NCBI GenBank assembly: GCA_023261465.1
Contig: JAHFOW010000022.1
Location: 8,934-23,182 of the forward strand
DNA: 14,249 bases
Direction of reading: 5' to 3'
Source: Planctomycetota bacterium
Lineage (GTDB): Bacteria > Planctomycetota > Brocadiia > Brocadiales > Brocadiaceae
Under the pieces are notes generated by a model. It worked only from the letters and a program-made list of their open reading frames with translations. It was not told where the DNA came from and did not search any database. Shown here one piece after another: positions 6,139-12,950 of this stretch. Position 1 is the first letter of the stretch; the number at the start of each line of letters is the position of its first letter. A program made the position numbers and the translations under genes.

Positions 6139-7212
6139 TTGAAAATAATCCATATAGACACAGAAAAAACCTGGCGCGGCGGGGAACAGCAACTCCTCTA
6201 TCTCGTTAAAGGACTTAAGGAACGGGGACAAGATTCTTCGGTAGTATGCCAGCCTGGCAGCCCGCTGGAAGATGTGGTGAAAAAAGCTGGAATAGACGCA
6301 ATTCCTATAAAAATGAGCGGTGAAATCGACCTCCTGGCTGCATGGAAAATAAGCCGGCTTTTACGGCATAACAAATATGATATCATGCATGCCCATACCT
6401 CCCACGCCCATTTCATAGGGCTTTTATCCCGTCTCTTCGGCAAGGTAAAAGCAATGGTGGTATCAAGGCGTGTTGACTTTCCTATAAAAAGTCGTTTTAA
6501 ATATAATGCCTTTGATGTCCGTTATATTGCAGTCTCAGAGGCCATAAAAAAGGTCATGATTGATGGCGGAGTCGCTTCTGAAAAAATAAGTGTCGTAAGA
6601 AGTTGCATAGATTTAAGGAAATTTGATACTGCCGTAATTTCCGATGTGAGGGCTGAATTCGGTATAAAAAAAGACGCTATCCTCGTTGGCAACATTGCCC
6701 ACATGGCAGATCATAAGGGGCAGATTTATCTTGTCAGGACTGCGGATATTGTGAGAAAGAAATATCCGGACGTTAGGTTTATCATTGTGGGTGATGGAGA
6801 ACTCAGGAACAATCTGGAATCTGAGGCGCAGAAACTTGGACTTAATAAGTCGCTCATATTTACCGGCTTCAGAAAGGATGTGGTCAATTTTTTGGCAGCC
6901 ATTGACATCTTCGCCTTTCCCTCCCACCTCGAGGGGCTGGGAACGTCACTCCTGGATGCCATGGCAATGAGAAAGCCCATTGTATCTACAACCGCTGGTG
7001 GTATTCCCGAGGTTGTAGAAAATGGCGTTCATGGAATATTAGTCCCCCCAAAAGACCCCGAATCCTTTGCGGATGCAATCACACGCCTCATTGAAAACCC
7101 AGAGGTAAGATTAAGGTATGGTATTACCGGAAGAGAGCTCGTTGAAGAAAAATTTACCATAGACAAGCTCGTTGAAGGAACACTGAGTATTTATAAAAAA
7201 ATACTCTCATAG
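6139..7212 (+). CDS. Family 4 glycosyltransferase (GT-B fold)
   Basis: The 357-residue protein begins LKIIHIDTEKTWRGGEQQL: the N-terminal Rossmann domain with the GGEQ glycine loop of GT4 enzymes. It has HAHTSHAH (about residues 80-87). The C-terminal domain opens with ILVGNIAHMADHKGQIYL and carries FPSHLEGLGTSLLDAMA and GGIPEVVENGVHGILVPP, the donor-binding region. The usual E-x7-E is E265-x7-D273, a conservative change. I chose TTG 6139, with CAGGG (6127-6131) seven bases upstream, because the family starts at KIIHID. The longer frame from ATG 6094 translates the hairpin repeat. It probably adds a sugar to the LPS core or another envelope glycan; donor and acceptor are unknown. The gene for another GT4 enzyme follows 49 bases downstream. 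Confidence 0.85.
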   Translation: MKIIHIDTEKTWRGGEQQLLYLVKGLKERGQDSSVVCQPGSPLEDVVKKAGIDAIPIKMSGEIDLLAAWKISRLLRHNKYDIMHAHTSHAHFIGLLSRLFGKVKAMVVSRRVDFPIKSRFKYNAFDVRYIAVSEAIKKVMIDGGVASEKISVVRSCIDLRKFDTAVISDVRAEFGIKKDAILVGNIAHMADHKGQIYLVRTADIVRKKYPDVRFIIVGDGELRNNLESEAQKLGLNKSLIFTGFRKDVVNFLAAIDIFAFPSHLEGLGTSLLDAMAMRKPIVSTTAGGIPEVVENGVHGILVPPKDPESFADAITRLIENPEVRLRYGITGRELVEEKFTIDKLVEGTLSIYKKILS

Positions 7213-7261
7213 AATTCTCATATAAATCTGAAACCGAATATTTAAAAGAGGTGTATAAATC

Positions 7262-8410
7262 TTGGAAATTGCATTGGTTTATCCTAAATATACCACTCAT
7301 GGAGGCACGGAACGATTTGTCTTTAATTTTTCCAGACAACTGCTTGAAATGGGACACAACGTACATCTTATTGTTGGGAAAATCGAGGCGCCAGTTGATA
7401 AGAGAATTATTGTGCATAAGGCACCTATTTTTAAACCCGGAGGCTGTCTCAAGGTCTTAAGCTTTTTATGGTTCTCCCGGCAAGTGCTCAAAAAATACCA
7501 ATTCGATATTGTACAAGGCTTTGGAAGAACGATTAGGCAGGATGTTTTCAGGGCAGGCGGTGGTTGCCACAAAGAATTCAGAAAATACGTTCTGGGAAAA
7601 ATCAGAAATCCGCTCTTACGATATTTTAAGTTATACCAGCCGCACCAGCTTCTTCTCCTCTCTATAGAAAAAAAGCAATTTTCAAAAGGTAATTTCAAAA
7701 AGATTGTGGCCGTATCAAATCAGGTAAAAAGGGAAATTGTTTCAAACTACGGCGTATCAGAAGCAGATATAGAGGTTATTCACAATGGCGTTGATACGGA
7801 AACATTTCATCCGCAAAACAAGGAAAGATACGTCATTGAGATACGAGAAAAGTTCAATATAAAAATGGAAGGAAAGGTTATTCTTTTTCTTGGAACCGGA
7901 TTTGAGCGTAAGGGGTTATCATTTTTAATGAAGGCATTTGCATTAATAAAAGACACTCATCCTGATACAAAACTTCTTGTTGTCGGAAAAGACCATGATA
8001 TACAAAGGTATACCCGGCTTTCCAGAGAACTTTCTCTTTTTGACAGAGTCATTTTTACAGGACCACAATCAGAGGTAAAAAAGTTTTATGCATCGGCAGA
8101 TATATTTGTTTTCCCAACTCTTTATGAACCATTTGGAAATGTCTGCCTCGAGGCAATGGCAAGCGGTCTTCCTGTAATAACAAGCAAGGTTAACGGAGCT
8201 TCTGAAATAATGGAAGGGATGGACTATCTTTTACTAGAGGACCCCACAGATATTAAAACCCTATCTGCAAAAATCGGGTTTCTTCTTGCGAATAATGATG
8301 AAAGGGGAAAAATTGCTGGCGCTGTGCGAAGCATTGCTGAACGTTGTACAATTTCTAACAATGCCCGACAATTCGTTAGTTTGTATGAAAGCATTTTAAA
8401 AACACCCTAA
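7262..8410 (+). CDS. Family 4 glycosyltransferase, WaaG-like
   Basis: The 382-residue protein starts at TTG 7262, with AGAGGTG (7247-7253) eight bases upstream; no ATG lies near the family start. Residues 1-40 (EIALVYPKYTTHGGTERFVF) carry the acceptor-side glycine loop. The region FDIVQGFGRTIRQDVFRAGGGCHKEF resembles the part of WaaG-type LPS glucosyltransferases where a porphyrin-like G-x-G-C/Y segment is followed by long basic helices. The C-terminal donor domain has ILFLGTGFERKGLSFLMKAF and the E-x7-E motif in EPFGNVCLEAMA (E289, E297), then GLPVITSKVNGASEIM. It most likely adds a hexose to the outer part of an LPS core. It ends 13 bases from the convergent methyltransferase gene and no clear terminator is visible between them. 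Confidence 0.85.
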   Translation: MEIALVYPKYTTHGGTERFVFNFSRQLLEMGHNVHLIVGKIEAPVDKRIIVHKAPIFKPGGCLKVLSFLWFSRQVLKKYQFDIVQGFGRTIRQDVFRAGGGCHKEFRKYVLGKIRNPLLRYFKLYQPHQLLLLSIEKKQFSKGNFKKIVAVSNQVKREIVSNYGVSEADIEVIHNGVDTETFHPQNKERYVIEIREKFNIKMEGKVILFLGTGFERKGLSFLMKAFALIKDTHPDTKLLVVGKDHDIQRYTRLSRELSLFDRVIFTGPQSEVKKFYASADIFVFPTLYEPFGNVCLEAMASGLPVITSKVNGASEIMEGMDYLLLEDPTDIKTLSAKIGFLLANNDERGKIAGAVRSIAERCTISNNARQFVSLYESILKTP

Positions 8411-8423
8411 CCAAAAAGTTTGC

Positions 8424-9251
8424 TTATTTTTTGTTAAATAACTTTAGATATTCGATATTTTCTGATACATTTCTTTCTTTTTTAAATACTATAAAATGAT
8501 GTTTGCAAAATACGGTTTTGGGGCTAATATTTAATAGTAATTGTTCTAAATATACTTTTTTTTTCATTTCGCAATTATTCTTTTTACATTTTAGTATCGA
8601 AATCAAGGCTGATACACAATTTACCAGCGCATATATTGGGTACATAAACAACCCTAACACAATGGATGTTTTTGACAAACCTGTTTTCCTGGTTTCCTTT
8701 ATTTTGAACCCGGCAATCGCACCCAATGTGCGCAATTTTTGTATTCCTGCCAGAAATATATGTCCATAATAAATTTTATTGCATTGGGAATTGCTATACC
8801 GAATGGCGTCAATTTCCGAATAGGGCATTTTATTCCAAAGATAGTTCTCAATAAAAAAATAAGAAAGCCTGGCTCTGAAATGTGATATGCTGGGACACGT
8901 AATAATCAACAACCCGTTTTCTTTTAAGATACGATTGAATTCTACAAAAAACTTGATCTGATCTTGTAAATGTTCAATCCCTTCCTGGCAAATCACCAAA
9001 TCTATACTTTTGTCATCGATGGGTAACGGTTCCATTAAATCAGCATACGCACACGTTGTTTCTTTAACAACAAATAATTCGGGATATAAATCAAATGCCT
9101 TAACAACCCCACCCATATTTTTAATAACAAAACTTGCTCTTCCGTCTCCTGCCGGTATATCTACAACAACCTTTCCTTTTAAATTACTCATTTTTTTCAG
9201 ATACTTTGATACGAAATAGTTAATGCCGGAGTTAGGAAATTTGTAATTCAT
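8424..9251 (-). CDS. Class I SAM-dependent methyltransferase
   Basis: A 275-residue protein with a standard Rossmann methyltransferase core: motif I VVVDIPAGDGRAS (28-40), acidic D54 at the end of strand 2 (KAFDLYPE), ADLMEPLPIDDKSIDLVICQEGIEHL (70-95, motifs II/III) and NRILKENGLLIITCP (106-120). After the core there is a hydrophobic segment (about 193-215, LGLFMYPIYALVNCVSALI) and a lysine/cysteine-rich tail, suggesting membrane contact. The substrate cannot be read from the sequence; polysaccharide or lipid methylation is plausible given the neighbours. ATG 9251 has TTGAGGC seven bases upstream. It lies 59 bases downstream of another methyltransferase on the same strand and converges with the WaaG-like gene. 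Confidence 0.8.
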   Translation of the reverse strand: MNYKFPNSGINYFVSKYLKKMSNLKGKVVVDIPAGDGRASFVIKNMGGVVKAFDLYPELFVVKETTCAYADLMEPLPIDDKSIDLVICQEGIEHLQDQIKFFVEFNRILKENGLLIITCPSISHFRARLSYFFIENYLWNKMPYSEIDAIRYSNSQCNKIYYGHIFLAGIQKLRTLGAIAGFKIKETRKTGLSKTSIVLGLFMYPIYALVNCVSALISILKCKKNNCEMKKKVYLEQLLLNISPKTVFCKHHFIVFKKERNVSENIEYLKLFNKK

Positions 9252-9310
9252 CTCTATGCCTCAAGATTTAATAAATGCCTAATGTCAGAAGCATCTATGG
9301 TATGGCCTCG

Positions 9311-9991
9311 TTAAACATCCCTTCTTTGAAATACCGCCCAAATCGTATGTGCATAACGGTTCAAATAGCATATTTGTTTCGGATATAATAGCTTTCTTAC
9401 GGCCGTAACCATGAAATTACGTTTTTTTTCATTTACGACACATTCAACCAGTTTTATCGGATGGACACCTTGTTGGGCATGAAAAAATTCGAGCGCTTCA
9501 CTTAATCCAAAAAACCATTTATGGCGGTCCTGCGGTTTTTGGGCGGGCAGTCCATAAAACGCAAAAGCCCCCCTTCCTTTTTCAATAGGTCTTCTTGCAT
9601 TTGTCCAATTGTTGGGAAGTGATATTATAATTGTCTTTTTTGCAACGCGTACTATCTCGCTAAAAATATGATGAAGATTATCAACGTGCTCAAGTACATC
9701 ACAGCATACAACCACATCAAATTCACGGTCTGTAAAAGGCAACCGGTCTATCTTTTCCAAATCGACCTTAACCGTCGGATTACCGCTAACATCAATCCCC
9801 GTATACTTAATATTTTTAACAATATCTTTGAGTGGGGCTTTGTCACAACCGACATCCAATATTTCCCCCGTTAAATATTTGCCAAATTTATTGGCGAGAA
9901 ACCGGGTACGCTCTTCCCTGTTACTGAATGAATCTTTAATGATAATAAGGGGTGTACTATTTTTTAATCGTATGCCGCTCATAGAACCCAT
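9311..9991 (-). CDS. Class I SAM-dependent methyltransferase (Methyltransf_11 type)
   Basis: A 226-residue protein. Motif I is EILDVGCDKAPL (43-54); the strand-2 acid is D67 in YTGIDVSG; the core ends with LPFTDREFDVVVCCDVLEHVDN (84-105) and VAKKTIIISLPNNW. The region after it (RPIEKGRGAFAFYGLP...DRHKWFFGLSEALEF) resembles small methyltransferases found in polysaccharide and lipid gene clusters. The substrate is unknown. ATG 9991 is used here; ATG 9982 (MSGIRL) is an alternative, and neither has a strong Shine-Dalgarno. The gene is downstream of hpnH on the same strand with a 207-base gap containing a three-hairpin repeat, so cotranscription with hpnH is possible but not shown. Confidence 0.8.
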   Translation of the reverse strand: MGSMSGIRLKNSTPLIIIKDSFSNREERTRFLANKFGKYLTGEILDVGCDKAPLKDIVKNIKYTGIDVSGNPTVKVDLEKIDRLPFTDREFDVVVCCDVLEHVDNLHHIFSEIVRVAKKTIIISLPNNWTNARRPIEKGRGAFAFYGLPAQKPQDRHKWFFGLSEALEFFHAQQGVHPIKLVECVVNEKKRNFMVTAVRKLLYPKQICYLNRYAHTIWAVFQRRDV

Positions 9992-10014
9992 CTTATGAAA
10001 AGGTCTTTCTCGGA

Positions 10015-10090
10015 TTCCCAGGCTCTGGCCTGGGAACTCACGTGTTCCTGAAGCCTTACTTCATACAAAGGTGGAGCTTTGCCGAAAATT
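10015..10090 (+). repeat. Dispersed three-hairpin repeat, copy B
   Basis: Ungapped 76-bp relative of 5955-6030. The first stem is TTCCCAGGC (10015-10023) with GCCTGGGAA (10028-10036). Compared with copy A, an A-T pair has become G-C on both sides of the stem, so pairing is kept. The second and third hairpins are shorter here. The rest of the gap to hpnH (10091-10198) shows nothing recognisable. Confidence 0.75.
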
Positions 10091-10198
10091 GACTTCTCAA
10101 ATAGATACTTCAGCAAGTTCAGCTCAAGGTTTGGAAACGAGTTGATAAGTTTGAAATTCCTCAACATCAATAAGCACTGCTTAAAAATGTGAAATATT

Positions 10199-11194
10199 TC
10201 AACGAAAACTCCACTTAGCCATTTCAATAATATCCGATAATCGCTTTCCCCCCCCTAATACTACCGAGGGCTCAAAGCCACAATGCATCATGCAATCTTT
10301 ACAACGTGGATCCCTGCCTTCCTGATACTTAGCCCAATCCGTGCAATTCATACATTCTGCAAAAGTTTTATAATGGGTATCGGTAATAAGGTAACAGGGG
10401 CTCTTCCACCCCAGATAATTCCTCGTCGGATTTCCCCAGGGTGTGCACTTAAGATGTCTTTCACCCTTTAAAAATTTTAAATACAAAGGAGAATTTAATA
10501 CCTTGTATCTCCCCGAAATGCTGTAAATAAATCCGAATCGTTCCTGCACCTCATGCCGGCACAGGAATATCTCGTTTTTGTTATGCTCAAAACTAAAACC
10601 AGGGGACACCAGCATGCCGTCCACTCCTAAACCTTCTAAAAACGAAAAAAGTTCCTCTATTTCAGCCTCGCTGGTATTCTTAAATATCGTGGTATTCGTA
10701 CATACCTTGAATCCCGCACGTTTTGCTTCCCTGATAGCTTGTGTAGCACGTTCAAAGACTCCCTTTCCTGCAATGGCGTCGTGTGTTTTGGCCAGTCCAT
10801 CAATATGAACATTAATATTAAAATATTTGCTCGGCCTGAGTTTCTTGAGAGTATCCTTTAATAAAATTCCATTCGTGCACATATAAACATGCCGTTTTTT
10901 TGCTACGATCCCTTCTATAATTTTATCAATTTCCGGATGCATCAGGGGTTCGCCACCGGTAACAGTGACGACAGGCGCAGGGCATTCATCCACAGACCTC
11001 AGACACTCTTCCGTACTGAGCATCTCGCGCATTGTTTCCTTGTATTCCCGGATACGCCCACAGCCCTCGCAGGCAAGGTTACATGCATGGGTAATCTCCA
11101 ACATAAGTACCAGGGGAAATCTTTTCTTTGAGAAAAGTTTGTTTTTCAGCAAATACTTTGTCAAAGAGTACCCTAATGATAACGAAACCTTCAT
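10199..11194 (-). CDS. hpnH: Adenosyl-hopene transferase HpnH (radical SAM)
   Basis: A 331-residue radical SAM protein that attaches the 5'-deoxyadenosyl group of SAM to hopene, the first step of C35 hopanoid side-chain synthesis. The FPLVLMLEITHACNLACEGCGRI segment carries the cluster-binding C38-x3-C42-x2-C45, preceded by the family's LVLMLE. VTVTGGEPLMHPEI (77-89) is the SAM-binding GGE motif and INVHIDGLAKTHD is the next core strand. The C-terminal part has a cysteine cluster (CMNCTDWAKYQEGRDPRCKDC and MMHCGFEPS) characteristic of HpnH. Length fits the family. I prefer ATG 11194 (MKVSLSLGYSL); the open frame begins at TTG 11233. GGAG lies 11 bases before the ATG, rather far. hpnG is divergent on the other strand, which strengthens the assignment. 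Confidence 0.93.
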   Translation of the reverse strand: MKVSLSLGYSLTKYLLKNKLFSKKRFPLVLMLEITHACNLACEGCGRIREYKETMREMLSTEECLRSVDECPAPVVTVTGGEPLMHPEIDKIIEGIVAKKRHVYMCTNGILLKDTLKKLRPSKYFNINVHIDGLAKTHDAIAGKGVFERATQAIREAKRAGFKVCTNTTIFKNTSEAEIEELFSFLEGLGVDGMLVSPGFSFEHNKNEIFLCRHEVQERFGFIYSISGRYKVLNSPLYLKFLKGERHLKCTPWGNPTRNYLGWKSPCYLITDTHYKTFAECMNCTDWAKYQEGRDPRCKDCMMHCGFEPSVVLGGGKRLSDIIEMAKWSFR

Positions 11195-11280
11195 AATAAG
11201 TGAAACTCCATCGTATCTATAGTAAATGCTCAAAGAAAGTTGTCATGGTGTGGACGTTAGACTCAAAAAGTCTCAGGGAA

Positions 11281-11310
11281 GGATTGCTTCACTGTTGCTC
11301 GCAAGGATGT
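11281..11310. repeat. Degenerate dispersed repeat
   Basis: GGATTGCTTCACTGTTGCTC followed by GCAAGGATG resembles the repeat at 2060-2095 (shared CACT...G/TT...CTCGCAAGGA core). Such elements are frequent between genes in many environmental genomes. It would be part of the hpnH leader if the upstream promoter is right. Confidence 0.4.
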
Positions 11311-11333
11311 TTTGCATGTCAACTTGTTTAGGA

Positions 11334-11401
11334 CGTTCACTATAATATAGAAAAAAATACTTATCTGGTAAAATGTTACGAACAAAATGCTATAGTAAAC
11401 G
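11334..11401. repeat. Imperfect inverted repeat, CGTTCACTATA / TATAGTAAACG
   Basis: CGTTCACTATA (11334-11344) and TATAGTAAACG (11391-11401) are reverse complements at 10 of 11 positions, with 46 bases between. A further related arm, CTATAGTAAATG, lies at 11217-11228. The layout recalls the CTATAG-ended dyad around the reductase promoter at 2115-2172. Confidence 0.4.
11344..11372 (-). promoter_or_regulatory. Weak candidate hpnH promoter
   Basis: On the minus strand TTTACC (11367-11372), a 17-base spacer and TATATT (11344-11349) match the sigma70 boxes at 4 of 6 and 5 of 6. The start would be near 11337, giving a leader of about 140 bases. In this AT-rich region chance matches are likely, so this is tentative. 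Confidence 0.3.
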
Positions 11402-11477
11402 TAAGATGCTGTCAAGTATTAATAGTTATGTCCTCTCTCTTTTAATTTTAATAATTGTGTTGAAATTTCCATTAAAT

Positions 11478-11506
11478 TTGATTCTATTGTTCATTTCCGA
11501 TATAAT
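11478..11506 (+). promoter_or_regulatory. Candidate promoter for hpnG-purE-mtnA
   Basis: TTGATT (11478-11483), an exact 17-base spacer, and a perfect TATAAT (11501-11506). Transcription would start near 11513, about 54 bases before ATG 11567. This is the best + strand promoter match in the intergenic region. Confidence 0.5.
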
Positions 11507-11566
11507 TTTTGACTTTTTCTTTACTATGCTTTGTGTCTTTGCGGTGAAACCATTACAGGAAGATTT

Positions 11567-12340
11567 ATGATCGTCATATTCTTTGCATTGAGTCAGGAAT
11601 TAGCGTCTTTAAAACCACAGGTCAACATCTTAAAAAAGATACGGCATGAACGTGCCCTGATGTATCAAACGGAATTTTGTGGTTTTCCCGTAATGTTGGT
11701 ACAAACGGGTATAGGTAAGAAAGTCTCAGATGTTATCCAGCGCTTGTCAAAATATGTGAGAATACAACTCATGGTTTCGTCAGGTTTTGCAGGCAGCGTA
11801 AACCCTGGTGTACGTGTTGGAGACCTGGTGATAGGCAAAGATGTCCTCTCTACATCTCAAGATGCATTTGAAGAGGAAATTGTGATTGATTCAAGTCTAA
11901 CCTGCGATGCTTCTGTAGCAGACATAGCCGTGAAATTACAACACTCCGATGGTTATCAGGCACACTGTGGAGATATTCTGACGGTGAATAAAGTAATCCA
12001 GAAATCTTCAACAAAAAAACATATCGGAATCTGCACGTCTGCAATAGCAGTTGATATGGAGTCCTTTGTAATTGCTGAACGTGCCCACGCCATGGGCATT
12101 CCTTTTGTCGTCATACGCTCAATTTCCGATGGAGTAGACGAAGACTTGGAAATGTGTGAAAATATGGTAACCGAAGGCGGTAATATTAATATTTTAGCAG
12201 CTATGCGAGAAGTGGTAACCAAACCACACCATCTTCCCTACCTCAGTCATCTCCGCAAGCAAACAAAACTAGCGACAAACACATTGTCCGCTTTCCTCCC
12301 AAATTTTATTACACAAATATATAATTCTTTGCTAACATAA
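11567..12340 (+). CDS. hpnG: Hopanoid-associated nucleoside phosphorylase HpnG
   Basis: A 257-residue member of the purine nucleoside phosphorylase/MTA-SAH nucleosidase superfamily. The phosphate/ribose-site segment is SSGFAGSVNPGVRVGDLVI (71-89). AVDMESFVIAERAHAMGIPF (161-180) holds the ribose-binding Met-Glu, and VVIRSISDG (181-189) the base-site Asp188. The C-terminal basic helical tail (HHLPYLSHLRKQTKLATNTLSAFLPNF) is the kind seen in HpnG rather than in MTA phosphorylases. HpnG removes adenine from adenosylhopane, the step after HpnH, giving (phospho)ribosylhopane. The divergent hpnH supports this. ATG 11567 has AGGA (11557-11560) six bases upstream; the longer frame from 11531 translates a repeat relic and is rejected. 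Because mtnA lies in the same operon, a methylthioadenosine phosphorylase role is the alternative. Confidence 0.85.
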   Translation: MIVIFFALSQELASLKPQVNILKKIRHERALMYQTEFCGFPVMLVQTGIGKKVSDVIQRLSKYVRIQLMVSSGFAGSVNPGVRVGDLVIGKDVLSTSQDAFEEEIVIDSSLTCDASVADIAVKLQHSDGYQAHCGDILTVNKVIQKSSTKKHIGICTSAIAVDMESFVIAERAHAMGIPFVVIRSISDGVDEDLEMCENMVTEGGNINILAAMREVVTKPHHLPYLSHLRKQTKLATNTLSAFLPNFITQIYNSLLT

Positions 12341-12371
12341 AACATTACTGGGATTTTACTGAAAGGAAATT

Positions 12372-12878
12372 ATGGCTAATAAGAAAATTGGAATTGTTAT
12401 AGGCAGCGATTCAGACCTTATAACGATGAAGGAGGCTGTCCAGATTCTCAGGGAATTTGAGGTAGACTGTGACGTACATGTTATATCCGCGCACCGTTCT
12501 CCGGAAATAGTTCACACGTTTGCTGTAGAGGCTGAAAAGAAGTATGAAGTAGTTATTGCCGCTGCTGGCGGTGCTGCGCACCTGGCCGGGGTTATTGCAA
12601 GTTTAACGCCCATTCCGGTCATTGGCGTACCCATACAAACCTCTGGACTCGGCGGTCTGGATTCTCTTCTTTCCACAGTACAAATGCCAGCCGGCATCCC
12701 CGTTGCGACATTAGGTATTGGAAAATCAGGCGCTGTCAATGCTGCGCTCCTGGCGGTACAAATCATCAGCACATCGGAACCAAAATTAAGGCAAAAATTC
12801 GTTCAGTACAAAAAGAAACTAGCGGATGAGGTAGTAAAAAAAGACAAAGCAGTACAGGCAGAACTTGGATCATTGTAG
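12372..12878 (+). CDS. purE: N5-carboxyaminoimidazole ribonucleotide mutase PurE
   Basis: A 168-residue protein matching class I PurE over its whole length. KIGIVIGSDSDLITMKEA (5-22) is the phosphate-binding start, VHVISAHRSPE (35-45) carries the catalytic His41, and VVIAAAGGAAHLAGVIASLTP (60-80) and PAGIPVATLGIGKSGAVNAAL complete the active site. It converts N5-CAIR to CAIR in de novo purine synthesis, in the cytoplasm as an octamer. AGGAA lies five bases before ATG 12372. The gene is 31 bases after hpnG and 72 bases before mtnA, same strand, so the three probably form one transcript. No purK follows, although PurE usually needs it; purK must be elsewhere. Confidence 0.95.
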   Translation: MANKKIGIVIGSDSDLITMKEAVQILREFEVDCDVHVISAHRSPEIVHTFAVEAEKKYEVVIAAAGGAAHLAGVIASLTPIPVIGVPIQTSGLGGLDSLLSTVQMPAGIPVATLGIGKSGAVNAALLAVQIISTSEPKLRQKFVQYKKKLADEVVKKDKAVQAELGSL

Positions 12879-12950
12879 TAAAAAACAGAAACCACGGCTT
12901 GCACAGATTTTTAGACCATTTGCAGCTCATTAGTTCATAAAGGAGATATA

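Larger units (their letters stand above)
11195..11566. other. Divergent hpnH-hpnG intergenic region
   Basis: A 372-base, AT-rich space with no credible gene; a 65-codon open frame at 11373-11570 gives only a low-complexity hydrophobic peptide. It contains promoter-like sequences for both directions, a degenerate dispersed repeat (11281-11310), recurring CTATAG-containing motifs (11217-11226, 11334-11344, 11390-11401) and a second dispersed-repeat relic (11524-11549). Confidence 0.6.

Noticed and set aside
5909..6142. 77-codon + strand open frame between the glycosyltransferases
   Set aside because: It is a translation of the three-hairpin repeat and the GTAGAGACG hairpin; no protein family resemblance.
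11373..11570. 65-codon + strand hydrophobic open frame upstream of hpnG
   Set aside because: Low-complexity translation of AT-rich promoter DNA; it overlaps the hpnG start.
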